DNA from: Paraburkholderia aromaticivorans
GTDB lineage: Bacteria; Pseudomonadota; Gammaproteobacteria; Burkholderiales; Burkholderiaceae
NCBI RefSeq assembly: GCF_002278075.1
Contig: NZ_CP022991.1
Coordinates: forward strand, 248,001 to 312,000
DNA length: 64,000 nt
Direction of reading: 5' to 3'
The notes under the pieces are model-generated. The model was given only the letters and a program-made list of their open reading frames with translations. It was not told the origin of the DNA and ran no database searches. Positions 17,800-26,861 of this stretch are shown piece after piece (within the stretch, counting starts at the first letter, position 1; each line of letters starts with the position of its first letter). Made by a program: the position numbers and the translations under genes.

Positions 17800-18248
17800 G
17801 ACGCCTGCTCCGCAGCTGCCTTGATGGCGATCTTGATACGTTGATAGGTGCCGCAGCGGCACACATTGCCGGACATCGCTTCGACGATCTGCTCGTCACT
17901 CGGCTTCGGCGTCTGTTTGAGCAGCGACGCGGCCTGCATCATCTGGCCAGGCTGGCAGTAACCGCACTGCGGCACATTGGCCGCTTTCCACGCTCGCTGC
18001 ACAGGATGCTCGCCGCCCTTGCCCAGGCCTTCGATGGTCGTCACGGACCTGCCCTGTGCATCCGCAAGCGACGTGACGCACGAGCGCACTGCCACGCCGT
18101 CGAGGTGGACGGTGCACGCGCCGCATGCGCCCACGCCGCAACCGAACTTGGTGCCATGCAGTCCCAGCAGGTCGCGCACCGCCCACAGCAACGGCATGTT
18201 CGGGTCGGCGTCGACGTTGTGATGCGCGCCATTCACAATCAGTTCCAT
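17796..18248 (-). CDS. (2Fe-2S)-binding subunit of molybdenum hydroxylase (IorA-like)
   Basis: 150 residues from ATG 18248, preceded by AAGGAGTGA. The plant-type ferredoxin cluster ligands are [18 protein letters not shown]...RSC and the second cluster is CGYCQPGQM...GNVCRCGTY, the standard arrangement of the small subunit. It has no signal peptide and probably crosses with the Tat-bearing large subunit by hitch-hiking. It transfers electrons from the molybdenum site. Confidence 0.92.
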   Translation of the reverse strand: MELIVNGAHHNVDADPNMPLLWAVRDLLGLHGTKFGCGVGACGACTVHLDGVAVRSCVTSLADAQGRSVTTIEGLGKGGEHPVQRAWKAANVPQCGYCQPGQMMQAASLLKQTPKPSDEQIVEAMSGNVCRCGTYQRIKIAIKAAAEQAS

Positions 18249-18323
18249 CCGTTCACTCCTTGTTGTCGACGCACGCCACACCGGCGGGCGCCACGTGGTG
18301 ACCGACTTACCTGCGCGCGCGGT

Positions 18324-18641
18324 TCATGCTCTTGCCTGATACGCATTGCACCATCCAGTTCCGCTCACCTGCCTTGCGCCGAACAGCGCACAAAGCGCGT
18401 TGGCATCGGTCGGCTTACCTTGGTAGAACTGGCAATTCGCGCAGCGCTGGTTGTTGCTGAAACGCGGGTATTTCGTACGGTCGACGTGGGCCGCATCGGC
18501 CTTGTATCCGAGCGCCTGCGCTGCAGGATCGCTCTCCTGCAGCTGTGCGGGCGCTGCCCGGACGGAGCGCCCGGTGATCGCGAGCGCGGCGGCGCCGATT
18601 GAATGAATCATGAAGGTGCGTCGAAGAGTTCGCATGTTCAA
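18324..18641 (-). CDS. high-potential iron-sulfur protein (HiPIP)
   Basis: 105 residues; ATG at 18641 or 18635. A Tat-like leader (TLRRTFMIHSIGAAALAITG) precedes a small mature domain with the four HiPIP cysteines in CANC...C...C spacing (RCANCQFYQG, ALCALFGARQ, GTGWCNAYQ) and a typical YPRFSNNQRC lead-in. HiPIPs carry one electron in the periplasm between dehydrogenases and the respiratory chain. Its place between the aldo/keto reductase and the 2Fe-2S subunit suggests it is the dedicated acceptor of the molybdenum enzyme, filling in for the missing FAD subunit. Confidence 0.9.
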   Translation of the reverse strand: MNMRTLRRTFMIHSIGAAALAITGRSVRAAPAQLQESDPAAQALGYKADAAHVDRTKYPRFSNNQRCANCQFYQGKPTDANALCALFGARQVSGTGWCNAYQARA

Positions 18642-18650
18642 TGGCTCCTG

Positions 18651-19649
18651 TCAGGCTACGAGCAAACGTTGCGGCGGCGCCATGAACTCCGGCCCCACTG
18701 GATCCTTGACGAACTGCGCGACGATCGTGTCGATCTGCGCGAACGCCTTCTCGTCGAGGCGCCAGCCGAACACTGCTTCGATCCCGTCGAGTTGCGCCGG
18801 ACGACGCGCGCCCCATAGCGCGATCGTCGGGCCGCGATCGAGCACCCAGCGCACCGCCAGCGCGAGCACCGATTTGTCGAAGTTATCGCGCGCAAACGCA
18901 TTCAACGCTTTCACGGCCGCAACATATTGCTTACGGCGCGGCTCGCGAAACTTCGGATCGCGCTGGCGCAGATCGTCGCCCTCGAAGCGCGTCTCGACGC
19001 CGATACGCCCCGCAAGCAGGCCGCGGCATAGCGCCCCGTAGGCCAGCGCGACGAGGCCATGCTGCTTTGCGTAGGGCAGCACGTCACGATCGATATCCCG
19101 CTCGAACAGGTTGTACGGCGGCTGTGTGGCCGACAGCGGCGCCACGCGCCGGAATGCATCCATTTGCGCAGGCGAGAAGTTGCTGACGCCCAACGCCCGC
19201 ACCTTGCCTTCCTTGCGCAGATCGTCGAGCACCGCGGCGGTCTCTTCGATCGGCACGAGCGGGTCGGGCCAGTGAACCTGATACAGATCGATGTAATCTG
19301 TCCGCAAGCGACGCAGCGTATCCTCTACTTCCTGACGAATGCGCTCCGGCGACGAATTGCGAAACACCTCGCCGTCTTGCCATTCCAGTGCGACCTTGGT
19401 TGCGATGACCGCCTTGTGCCGATACCCGTCGGCGAGCGCCTTGCCAACAATTTCCTCCGAGGCGCCGAAGCCGTACACCGGCGCCGTATCGATCAGATTG
19501 ACACCACTATCAAGCGCCCGGCGGATCACCGCGATCGAGTCTTTTTCGTCGGTGCCACCCCACATCCATCCGCCGATGGCCCAGGTGCCAAGGCCGATGC
19601 GTGAGACGGGGGTCGTGATACCTTCAATTGCGATGGTTTCAATAGTCAT
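18651..19649 (-). CDS. aldo/keto reductase
   Basis: 332 residues. AKR motifs: RIGLGTWAIGGWMWGG, the catalytic Asp and Tyr in NLIDTAPVYGFGASEE, the Lys of AVIATKVAL, DYIDLYQVHWPDP with the His, and GVSNFSPAQM. It is an NADPH-dependent carbonyl reductase of the cytoplasm. It is first gene of the minus-strand operon with HiPIP and the molybdenum hydroxylase (gaps of 10 bp and about 75 bp), and divergent from the HxlR regulator. It may interconvert the alcohol and aldehyde forms of the molybdenum enzyme's substrate. Confidence 0.9.
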   Translation of the reverse strand: MTIETIAIEGITTPVSRIGLGTWAIGGWMWGGTDEKDSIAVIRRALDSGVNLIDTAPVYGFGASEEIVGKALADGYRHKAVIATKVALEWQDGEVFRNSSPERIRQEVEDTLRRLRTDYIDLYQVHWPDPLVPIEETAAVLDDLRKEGKVRALGVSNFSPAQMDAFRRVAPLSATQPPYNLFERDIDRDVLPYAKQHGLVALAYGALCRGLLAGRIGVETRFEGDDLRQRDPKFREPRRKQYVAAVKALNAFARDNFDKSVLALAVRWVLDRGPTIALWGARRPAQLDGIEAVFGWRLDEKAFAQIDTIVAQFVKDPVGPEFMAPPQRLLVA

Positions 19650-19788
19650 GTGAAGCTCTCAAATCAAAGCACTGCGTAAAGCACTACCTGAAGCACCGCA
19701 TCCGGGTCGAATGCGATCTGACTAACGGCAACGCGCCCTTCGAACAGGCAGGGCGAACCGATTATTTCAGCGGCATCCGGCGATCACA

Positions 19789-19848
19789 AGAAGGCACTTG
19801 ACGGTTTCATACTTTCCCCATGGATACAAATTGCTGCGACGGCGCTTC
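19789..19848 (+). promoter_or_regulatory. HxlR gene leader with probable autoregulatory site
   Basis: The block CTTGACGGTTTCATACTTTCC immediately upstream of the hxlR-type start codon is conserved in a second, decayed copy at 3794-3853. TTTCC-N4-GGATA straddles the ATG. Preservation of the leader in both copies suggests it is a functional operator or promoter for HxlR and for the divergent aldo/keto reductase operon. Confidence 0.45.
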
Positions 19849-20239
19849 CGCCCACGACAACCCGCAAAAAAGAACTGACGACCTGGCGCGCAACATCATC
19901 GAGCAGATCGCGGACAAGTGGACGATCCTCGTTATCGATGCGCTCGGCACGCACGGCGAGATGCGTTTTTCGCGGCTGCGCGACATGGTCGAGGGCGTCA
20001 GCCAGAAAATGCTCACCAAGACATTGCGGCAACTCGAGCGTGACGGCCTCGTGACGCGTTACGTGCATCCGGTGATTCCACCGCGGGTCGACTATCAACT
20101 CACGCCACTGGGACGTAGCCTGCTCGACAAGATCTGCGGGATATGGGACTGGGTCGAAGTCCACATGAGCGAAATGGAAAAGGCGCGACACGAGTTCGAC
20201 CACGGCGAAAAAGCGGCCCGATCATCCGCATCCGCGTGA
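19820..20239 (+). CDS. HxlR family transcriptional regulator
   Basis: 139 residues. The single winged-helix domain of HxlR proteins is clear: IIEQIADKWTILVIDALGTHGEMRFSRLRDMVEGVSQKMLTKTLRQLERDGLV, with the wing VHPVIPPRVDYQLTPLG. Cys5-Cys6 near the N-terminus may be redox-reactive, as in some HxlR/YodB proteins that sense aldehydes or quinones. That would fit control of the divergent aldo/keto reductase and molybdenum hydroxylase. The ATG lies inside the conserved leader block described above. Confidence 0.9.
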   Translation: MDTNCCDGASAHDNPQKRTDDLARNIIEQIADKWTILVIDALGTHGEMRFSRLRDMVEGVSQKMLTKTLRQLERDGLVTRYVHPVIPPRVDYQLTPLGRSLLDKICGIWDWVEVHMSEMEKARHEFDHGEKAARSSASA

Positions 20240-20367
20240 CGTGCCCTCTCATTCAGGTAGCCACTGCCCTGCGAGCCCGGCACCCACGTCACGTCGAGCG
20301 GCCAGCAGAGTTCTGAGAAATTGCCCATAATTGCGCGTGGTCTTCGAGCAACCGTTGGGATGTTTAA

Positions 20368-21585
20368 ATGAAAGTGGCTTCTGGCGCAGCGCAATCCCCC
20401 ATCGCATTTCTCGCCGTAGCGTTAGCGTTCGCCATCAACATGATGGGGACAACGCTGCCAACGGCAATCTATCGGTACTACCAACTGCAGTTCGGTTTTA
20501 CACCCACTGTCATTACCGTAATCTATGCTTCATATGCGATCGGCGTGCTAGGTGCGCTGCTGCTGATCGGCAACTGGTCCGATCAGCTGGGGCGTCGCCG
20601 CATGCTGCTGGCAGGGTTGTGCGCATCGGCCGCGTCGGCGCTGACTTTCCTGCTCAGTGACGGACTGGCGCTGCTGATGCTCGGCCGCCTGCTGTCCGGA
20701 ATATCTGCCGGGATCTTCACAGGAACCGCCACCGTCGCCGTGATCGAACTCGCGCCGCCTGCGTGGCGCGGCAAGGCCATGCTCGCGGCGACCGCCTCCA
20801 ATATGCTCGGGCTCGGTTGCGGTCCTTTGCTCAGCGGCATCCTGGTCGAACTCTTTCCCTGGCCGATGCGCTTGCCCTATGCAGTGCATCTGGCGCTTGC
20901 CGGCATCGCCGCACTAGCCGTCCTCGGCGTGCAGGAGACCGCCGCGATTCCCGCGCGGGTGAAGCTCGGCATGCAGAGAATTTCGCTTCCTGTCGAGGTG
21001 CGCCGTGCGTTCATTCCGGCCGCACTCGCGGGGTTTGCCGGTTTCGTGGTGGTGGGCTTCTTTGCGGCGGTCGCGCCGCAGCTGATTCGGGTCGTGCTCG
21101 GCTTTCACAGCGGTGTCGTGACCGGCTCGATTGTGTTCCTGCTGTTCGCGTGCTCCGCCCTCGGGCAGATCGTGCAGACCATCATAGCGGCCCGTTGGCG
21201 GCAGGCGGTCGGCTGCCTGGGACTCGTGGTGGGACTGATGTGTGTCGGCCTGTGTGTGCCGGAACGCTCGCTCAGCGTGCTTCTGCTCGGCACCGCACTG
21301 GCGGGAATCGGCCAAGGCATCAGCTTCCGCGCCGGGCTGGGCGAGATCGCGGCGGTGGCGCCTGCGCACAGGCGAGCGGAAGTCACGTCCAGCTTCTTCG
21401 TCGTGCTTTATGTGGCGATCTCACTACCTGTGATCGGCCTTGGCATCGCTGCGCAGCTCGCCGGCATCGAACGCGCCACGCTGCTCTTTGTCGGCTTGAC
21501 GATCGCCCTCGTGCTGATCGCGCTGCTTCTGCTGATGCGCGGGCAAGCGAATCTGCAGCCGGACGCTGAAGCGATCCGTGACTGA
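20368..21585 (+). CDS. MFS transporter
   Basis: 405 residues with about twelve helices. The signature loop between helices 2 and 3 reads GNWSDQLGRRRMLLAG, near residues 70-85. The general form (early MMGTTLPTAIYRYYQLQFGFT) is that of drug or metabolite exporters. It lies 128 bp downstream of hxlR on the same strand and may be co-regulated. It could export or import the substrate handled by the molybdenum hydroxylase operon; this is inference from position. Confidence 0.85.
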   Translation: MKVASGAAQSPIAFLAVALAFAINMMGTTLPTAIYRYYQLQFGFTPTVITVIYASYAIGVLGALLLIGNWSDQLGRRRMLLAGLCASAASALTFLLSDGLALLMLGRLLSGISAGIFTGTATVAVIELAPPAWRGKAMLAATASNMLGLGCGPLLSGILVELFPWPMRLPYAVHLALAGIAALAVLGVQETAAIPARVKLGMQRISLPVEVRRAFIPAALAGFAGFVVVGFFAAVAPQLIRVVLGFHSGVVTGSIVFLLFACSALGQIVQTIIAARWRQAVGCLGLVVGLMCVGLCVPERSLSVLLLGTALAGIGQGISFRAGLGEIAAVAPAHRRAEVTSSFFVVLYVAISLPVIGLGIAAQLAGIERATLLFVGLTIALVLIALLLLMRGQANLQPDAEAIRD

Positions 21586-21904
21586 AGCTGAACCCCTTGC
21601 AGCGAGAGTCCGGCACCACCACGCGTGAGCAAGCGTGGCGACGGCCCCGTGCAAACCGGCTGTCATCTACCCGCTCGCGTTTGCGGACGTCCCGCCGGCA
21701 CGAATGAGTTCGTACCGGCACATTCTTCAGGATGGTCCAGCGAATGACCACCGGTCTGCGCGAATGGATGATCGCCAGGTCGACCGCCCGAATCTGTGAC
21801 GTTTGCTCACAGAGTCAATATTTTTCGTGCATTGTCGTACCCTCTTTCAGAGCGCCTAATCATCCTCAAGAGCATGCCGTCACGCGCAAATCTGGAGGAA
21901 AACC
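21586..21904. other. intergenic region between two MFS genes
   Basis: About 320 bp without a gene. A small CCACGC/GCGTGG hairpin occurs at 21619-21638 without a T-run. The downstream half holds a CTGTGA/TCACAG inverted repeat and AT-rich sequence (TCAATATTTTTCG), likely the promoter of the next gene. Confidence 0.5.
21794..21812. promoter_or_regulatory. CTGTGA-N7-TCACAG inverted repeat
   Basis: Perfect 6-bp arms with a 7-bp spacer, 93 bp upstream of the MFS start. The arms equal CRP-type half-sites, but the canonical spacer is 6, so it may instead be the site of another regulator such as the downstream LysR. Confidence 0.4.
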
Positions 21905-23239
21905 ATGGATTTCGGGCCGCGCAAACCCGCGATTTCTGATCGGTTGATGAAACGGATCGCCTGGCGGCTCGCGCCGCTAATGATTGTGATGTACATCGCC
22001 AACCAGCTTGATCGCGCGAACATCGGCTATGCGGCGCTCACCATGAACGCCGAGCTCCACATGACAACGGCGCAATACGGCTTCGCCGCAAGTCTGTTTT
22101 TTCTTGGCTATATTCTGTTCGAGGTGCCGAGCAACCTGTGCATGCATCGGTTTGGCGCACGGCTGTGGATGACGCGCATTCTGCTCAGTTGGGGTCTGCT
22201 CTCCTCGCTGACGAGCTTCGTCCCGGACTCCCGCTGGCTCTATATCGCCCGCTTCTGTCTGGGCGCGTTCGAAGCCGGCCTGTTCCCGGGCATGGTGTAT
22301 TACCTCACGCTGTGGATGCCGGCGCGCAATCGCGTATGGATGATGTCCCTGTTCGTGACGGCGATCCCGCTGACCGGCGTGCTCGGGGCACCCGTATCGA
22401 CATGGCTGATGGCGCATGCAAACGTGTTCGGGATCACCGGCTGGCGTGCCATGATTCTGCTGGAGGGCGTACCTGCAATCATCCTGGCCGCAATCACCTT
22501 CTTCTGTTTGACGGACAACCCGTCCCGCACCCGCTGGCTTTCCGCTGCGGAAAAGAGTGAAATCGCCGCCGCGCTGGCAGCCGAACGGGCCGAGGCCGAG
22601 GCCGGGGCCTCGCCGGTAAGCGCCTGGAAGGCGCTTGCCAATCCGAAAGTCTGGGCGCTGGGTGTCGTCTACTTCGGCACGAACGCCGGCATCATCGGCT
22701 TGCTCTATTTTCTGCCGCAAGTCATCAAGACGTTTGAAAGCACTTTCGGAGTGAAGTACAGCCTCGTGGATATCGGGTTGATCACTGCGATTCCCTTTGG
22801 CGTGGCCACTGTCGCGACGCTGGTTTGGGGGCGTGTGGTGAGCCGCCATCCAGTCGGCGCCCGGCACGTGGCGGGGCCCCTGCTGGTGTGCGCGGCCGCG
22901 CTCTCGGTGGCCCTGCTGCTGAAGTCTCCGTACCAGGCGATCATCGCCCTCTCGATCGGCGCCGCGGCCTGCTTCTGCAGCATCACGACCTTCTGGCAGT
23001 TGCCCAGCCGCATCCTCACTGATCGCGCTGCTGCGGCCGGCATCGCGCTGATTACGAGCATTGGGGTGTCGTCAGGATTTTTGCTGCCTTATCTTATTGG
23101 CTGGGTGAAGGATACGACCGGCACGTTTGTGCTCGCATTTGTCGGCATCGCCGCGACGATGGTGCTCGCATCCATCACGGTCACGCTGCTCGAGACTCGC
23201 TGGCGTAATGTCGGCCGGGCGCAGCTTGCCAGTGAATGA
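21905..23239 (+). CDS. MFS transporter, anion:cation symporter (ACS) family
   Basis: 444 residues from ATG 21905 with GGAGG upstream. ACS features: helix 1 RLAPLMIVMYIANQLDRANIGYA, the LFFLGYILFEVPSNLCMHRFGARLWMTR segment, and LGAFEAGLFPGMVYYLTLWMP. This family imports organic anions such as phthalate, tartrate or sugar acids with protons. It is followed at once by a LysR regulator and convergent with a class II aldolase-like gene, so it probably imports the acid that those genes act on. Confidence 0.88.
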   Translation: MDFGPRKPAISDRLMKRIAWRLAPLMIVMYIANQLDRANIGYAALTMNAELHMTTAQYGFAASLFFLGYILFEVPSNLCMHRFGARLWMTRILLSWGLLSSLTSFVPDSRWLYIARFCLGAFEAGLFPGMVYYLTLWMPARNRVWMMSLFVTAIPLTGVLGAPVSTWLMAHANVFGITGWRAMILLEGVPAIILAAITFFCLTDNPSRTRWLSAAEKSEIAAALAAERAEAEAGASPVSAWKALANPKVWALGVVYFGTNAGIIGLLYFLPQVIKTFESTFGVKYSLVDIGLITAIPFGVATVATLVWGRVVSRHPVGARHVAGPLLVCAAALSVALLLKSPYQAIIALSIGAAACFCSITTFWQLPSRILTDRAAAAGIALITSIGVSSGFLLPYLIGWVKDTTGTFVLAFVGIAATMVLASITVTLLETRWRNVGRAQLASE

Positions 23240-23319
23240 GCGTGGGCAGCGCCTCGCAGTCCTTCGGTCTATCATCGAAGAATCCATTGCCCAATTCTTT
23301 TCGCCAGCAAGGATTCCCG

Positions 23320-24270
23320 ATGCGCCGCGGTGTTCCCAGTCTCAGTGCGCTGCAAGCTTTTGAAGCCGCAGCGCGACATGAAAGTTTTTCGAAAGCCGCG
23401 ATCGAGCTGTCGCAAACGCATGGTGCCGTCTGCAAGAAGGTCAACGAGCTCGAGGCTCATCTGGGCATCTCGCTGTTCGAGCGGGTACGCCAGCGGCTGG
23501 TACTGTCCGCGGCGGGCGCCGAGTACGCGCGGCGCATTCGCGTCCATCTCGACCAGATTCGCCGCGATACGCTCGAGTTGATACGCCAGCAAAGCGAGGT
23601 GAAGATCCAGTTGGCGGTCGGCGTCACGTTCGCGTCTCAATGGCTGATCCCGCGTCTGCATGACTTTTACGCGCTCAATGCGGATCTGCAACTTCACATC
23701 ATGGGGCGCGACCAGCCGACGTTCTTCGACAATTCAAGCTTCGACGCGGCGATCTATTTCGGACAGAGCCTGTGGCCCGGCATGCCGGGGCAACCGCTCG
23801 TGAGCGACGACAGAATTCTTCCTGTCTGTGCGCCGGGGTTGATCGGCAGGTGCGATAGCTTGAGCAGCGAAAAGATCAGCACGCTGCCATGGATTCACAC
23901 CCGCGATCTTCCGCGCGCGTGGGCTGCATGGTCCGAAAGCGCGTCCACGCAGATCACCGAACATAGCGCGGCGAACCAGCACTACGACATGTTCATCATG
24001 GCAATCAACGCCGCGCTTTCCGGGCTAGGCGTGGCGTTGCTCCCACGCATCCTGATCGAACGGGAGCTGCGCAGCGGCGCACTCGTGCAGGCACATCCTC
24101 ATTCGATTCCCAATCCGGAAACCGTCTACTACTCGTTTCCCGAGCAGAAGCGCGACTGGGAGCCGCTTAAGCGTTTCGATCAATGGCTGGGCGCGGCCGT
24201 GCGCAACTATCGCGAAAGCTGCCAACATGACCGCACGGCAGCCTTCGAAACAACGCTTGCGTCAAACTGA
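23320..24270 (+). CDS. LysR family transcriptional regulator (GcvA-like)
   Basis: 316 residues from ATG 23320, preceded by AAGGA; an in-frame GTG at 23236 would overlap the MFS stop but lacks such a site. The N-terminal winged helix (LSALQAFEAAARHESFSKAAIELSQTHGAVCKKVNELEAHLGISLFERV) is GcvA-like, and the C-terminal part is the LysR effector domain. The 3' end overlaps that of the convergent aldolase gene by 9 bp. It probably regulates the MFS and aldolase genes that flank it. Confidence 0.9.
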   Translation: MRRGVPSLSALQAFEAAARHESFSKAAIELSQTHGAVCKKVNELEAHLGISLFERVRQRLVLSAAGAEYARRIRVHLDQIRRDTLELIRQQSEVKIQLAVGVTFASQWLIPRLHDFYALNADLQLHIMGRDQPTFFDNSSFDAAIYFGQSLWPGMPGQPLVSDDRILPVCAPGLIGRCDSLSSEKISTLPWIHTRDLPRAWAAWSESASTQITEHSAANQHYDMFIMAINAALSGLGVALLPRILIERELRSGALVQAHPHSIPNPETVYYSFPEQKRDWEPLKRFDQWLGAAVRNYRESCQHDRTAAFETTLASN

Positions 24271-25086
24271 CGACGTCCGTGTCGACGCGAGTTCGCGCAG
24301 ATCGGGGCTGTCACGCAGGAGTTGCTGGTAGAGCCCCTGAAAGTTGAGCCATGCTACGTAGTCCGATCCCAGTTGCGCGCGCGTTGCCCGTGCGTCCTCA
24401 TCCGATAGCGGCTCAATCGGACCTGCCGCCTCGGCCAGCAATTGCACCTGGCAGCAGCGCTCCATGGCAATGAAACGATAAGCCGCTGCGTCGACCGAAG
24501 AACCGACGGTCAGCAGCCCATGATTGAGCAGAACGGCTGCACGCTTTGTACCCATCGTCTCCGCGATCCGGCGGCCCTCTTCGGTCGCGAGTACGACTAC
24601 CTCGCCGCGAAATAGCACGTGATCGTCGTAGAAGAGACAAGCTTCCTGATTGAGCGGCGCAAGAAGCCGAGCGCGCGCTGAAAATGCGCGGCCAGAAGGC
24701 GTGTGTGTATGGGCGGCCGCAACGACATCGGGATTCGCGCCATGAATGCCGCAGTGAATCGCCGCCGCCGCGGCATTGACGGGCCCGCTCCCATGATGAA
24801 CGTTGGCCTCGTCGTCAATGCAAACGAGATCGTCGGGATGGATCGACGAAAAATGCTGCGCGTACGGATTGACCCAGAACCGGTCATGAAACTCCGGATC
24901 GCGGACCGTGATATGTCCGGCTATGCCTTCGGCCAGCCCGAATCGCGCAAAGATGCGAAATGCCGCAGCGAGTTTGAGCTTGCGGTGTTGCCGTTCTTCG
25001 TCGAGGCTGGCGAATACCGGCGGCGGCGGCAAGCGTCCGCCGATTGGTTTGGGAATCTGCAACTCGCGGACTTCCGCGTGGCCCAT
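24262..25086 (-). CDS. class II aldolase/adducin family protein
   Basis: 274 residues from ATG 25086, chosen because AGGAG lies 6 bp upstream; in-frame ATGs at 25125 and 25140 are weaker. The aldolase/adducin fold shows GLAEGIAGHITVRDPE, VNPYAQHFSSIHPDDLVCID, the zinc motif AAHTHTPSGRAFSA, and LLNHGLLTVGSSVDAA with the third His. Members are fuculose- or ribulose-phosphate aldolases and decarboxylases, many of unknown reaction. The protein lacks a kinase partner here, so a free acid or hydroxy-keto compound is more likely than a sugar phosphate. Confidence 0.87.
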   Translation of the reverse strand: MGHAEVRELQIPKPIGGRLPPPPVFASLDEERQHRKLKLAAAFRIFARFGLAEGIAGHITVRDPEFHDRFWVNPYAQHFSSIHPDDLVCIDDEANVHHGSGPVNAAAAAIHCGIHGANPDVVAAAHTHTPSGRAFSARARLLAPLNQEACLFYDDHVLFRGEVVVLATEEGRRIAETMGTKRAAVLLNHGLLTVGSSVDAAAYRFIAMERCCQVQLLAEAAGPIEPLSDEDARATRAQLGSDYVAWLNFQGLYQQLLRDSPDLRELASTRTSSV

Positions 25087-25378
25087 GGCATACTCCTGCG
25101 TGCTGATCGGAGTTGTGATTTTCATCTGCGCCGAGGACACGAGTCCATCGACGATTTGTCACAGGATCGCGTCTTGCGCTCACAACGCGCATCTCACAGC
25201 GCGTCGGTTGAGTCGGTGATCGTGCGCCCGGCGCGCGGCGAGTGCGAACAGGGCTCTGCCGGCGGTTCTGGGCGAATACCTCGCGCGACTCCCGGGTCAC
25301 TGCGGTCGATTGCAGCCGGCTCTGGATCGGCGCGGCATAGTGTGTCAGAGTATGCATCTCGTATGCTACCGACGCTGG

Positions 25379-26152
25379 ATGACTATGCTGCCGATTGCCG
25401 ACCGATGGTTCGAACTAAAACGTATCAGCGACGATATCACGCTGCTGTGGGAGCCTCATGTCGTGCCGCTGATGCGCTGCAATATCTGGCACATACGCGG
25501 TCGCGACCGCGACCTGATGATCGATACCGGCATGGGCATCGCCAGTCTGCGGGAGGCGGCCCAGCATCTTCTGCAAAACAACGTGACGGCCGTTGCAACG
25601 CACACGCATTCGGACCACATTGGCGGACATCATGAGTTCGCGCATACGCTGGTCCACGAGTTGGAGGCCGATAACCTGCGTTCGCCGCGCGAGCGCGGCA
25701 CACTGCTCGCATCGGTACTGGGCGAGAAGGCGATACGCCGGTACCGTGAAGCGGGCTATCCGTTCGACGGCGATTTGATCACCGCTCTGCCCCACGCGGA
25801 CTATGTGATGTCCGACTACGAGATACGCGCGGCATCCGTTACGGAAATCGTCAAAGAGGGGAACATTGTCGACCTCGGCAACCGGCACTTCGAGGTACTG
25901 CATCTGCCTGGCCACTCACCGGGCAGCATCGGTCTGTGGGAGGCGGCATCCGGCACCCTGTTCTCCGGCGATGCAATCTACGATGGCCCGCTTCTGGATG
26001 AAATTGGTGGCGCCGATATCCCAACGTATGTGCGCACAATGAAGCGTTTGCGCGAATTGCCCGTGCAGGTGGTACACGCCGGACACGACGCAAGCTTCGG
26101 GCGAGAACGGCTGGTCGCGTTGGTTGACGCCTACCTGGCCAAACGCGCATGA
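25379..26152 (+). CDS. MBL-fold metallo-hydrolase
   Basis: About 257 residues from ATG 25379 (alternatives 25352 and 25385). The metallo-beta-lactamase fold has the complete dinuclear zinc set: ATHTHSDHIGGHHEF (HxHxDH), LHLPGHSPGSIGL (His), FSGDAIYDG (Asp) and VVHAGHDASF (His). Such enzymes hydrolyse thioesters, lactones or ethers; glyoxalase II-like activity is possible. Divergent from the class II aldolase gene and convergent with the MarR gene, so its partner system is unclear. Confidence 0.85.
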   Translation: MTMLPIADRWFELKRISDDITLLWEPHVVPLMRCNIWHIRGRDRDLMIDTGMGIASLREAAQHLLQNNVTAVATHTHSDHIGGHHEFAHTLVHELEADNLRSPRERGTLLASVLGEKAIRRYREAGYPFDGDLITALPHADYVMSDYEIRAASVTEIVKEGNIVDLGNRHFEVLHLPGHSPGSIGLWEAASGTLFSGDAIYDGPLLDEIGGADIPTYVRTMKRLRELPVQVVHAGHDASFGRERLVALVDAYLAKRA

Positions 26153-26212
26153 GCCTCGACTGGCAAGAGAAACGACTGCAGCGACGAGCGCCACATATAG
26201 CGACGAAATGAT

Positions 26213-26698
26213 TCAGGCGGTGCGCTTGCGTCGTTTCGGCGGGACGGTCCATTCACCGCCTTCCTCAACGTGTTCCGTCAGTTTGTCGACGCAGTGAAAC
26301 AGCACTCGCTTCTCCTCCGCTGACAGAACGGACATGAGCTGCTCGTCGAAATCCTTGCCGATCCGGTCGCACTTGCGAACAATGGTTTTCCCCTTCCGGG
26401 TCAAGTGCAGGTTGATGACACGTGCGTCAGTCGTGCCGGTAGAGCGGGTCAGCAAGCCGCGATTGGCCAGCGTGGTGACCAGCTTGGAAACCAGCGTCTT
26501 TTCAAGGTATGTCAGCTCGATCAGCGGACCGAGGGAGATGCCCGGCTGCATGTCGACGAAACGCAGCACGCGCAGGTCGCGCAGGGTGACATCGCATTCG
26601 GCTTCATAGAGGCCAGACGCCACGCCCTTGGCCAACTCGCTGAGTACGTCGAGGCGGAAATTCAAATGTTCCAGTCTTGGATACGGCGCCTTCGACAT
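26213..26698 (-). CDS. MarR family transcriptional regulator
   Basis: 161 residues from ATG 26698, with GGGAGAAC upstream; an in-frame ATG at 26737 is less likely. The winged helix is recognisable: CDVTLRDLRVLRFVDMQPGISLGPLIELTYLEKTLVSKLVTTLANRGLLTRSTGTTDARVINLHLTRKG. It is a dimeric regulator, normally a repressor relieved by an aromatic acid or similar ligand. It is divergent from the asparaginase gene. A motif found in its promoter recurs in front of the ABC transporter operon at 28,545, suggesting it controls both. Confidence 0.9.
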   Translation of the reverse strand: MSKAPYPRLEHLNFRLDVLSELAKGVASGLYEAECDVTLRDLRVLRFVDMQPGISLGPLIELTYLEKTLVSKLVTTLANRGLLTRSTGTTDARVINLHLTRKGKTIVRKCDRIGKDFDEQLMSVLSAEEKRVLFHCVDKLTEHVEEGGEWTVPPKRRKRTA

Positions 26699-26739
26699 GC
26701 TGTTCTCCCATTCACGTACTTTGATTCCGTTGCACACTA

Positions 26740-26784
26740 CAACATTTGAATTTTACGCAATTCCCATCCCACGCAACAGTTGCG
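26740..26784. promoter_or_regulatory. candidate MarR operator region
   Basis: The minus strand reads TTCAAATGTTG at 26740-26750, matching TTCAATTGTTG at 28380-28390 in 10 of 11 positions. A separate 13-bp palindrome, CGCAACAGTTGCG, lies at 26772-26784. Both sit between the divergent MarR and asparaginase genes. Confidence 0.5.
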
Positions 26785-26861
26785 CCATGACCGCCAGAAA
26801 CTCGTTGGGTGCTGCTTAGTCCGACGGATAGATCGGCACAACCGGCTTAAGGAACGCTTCG

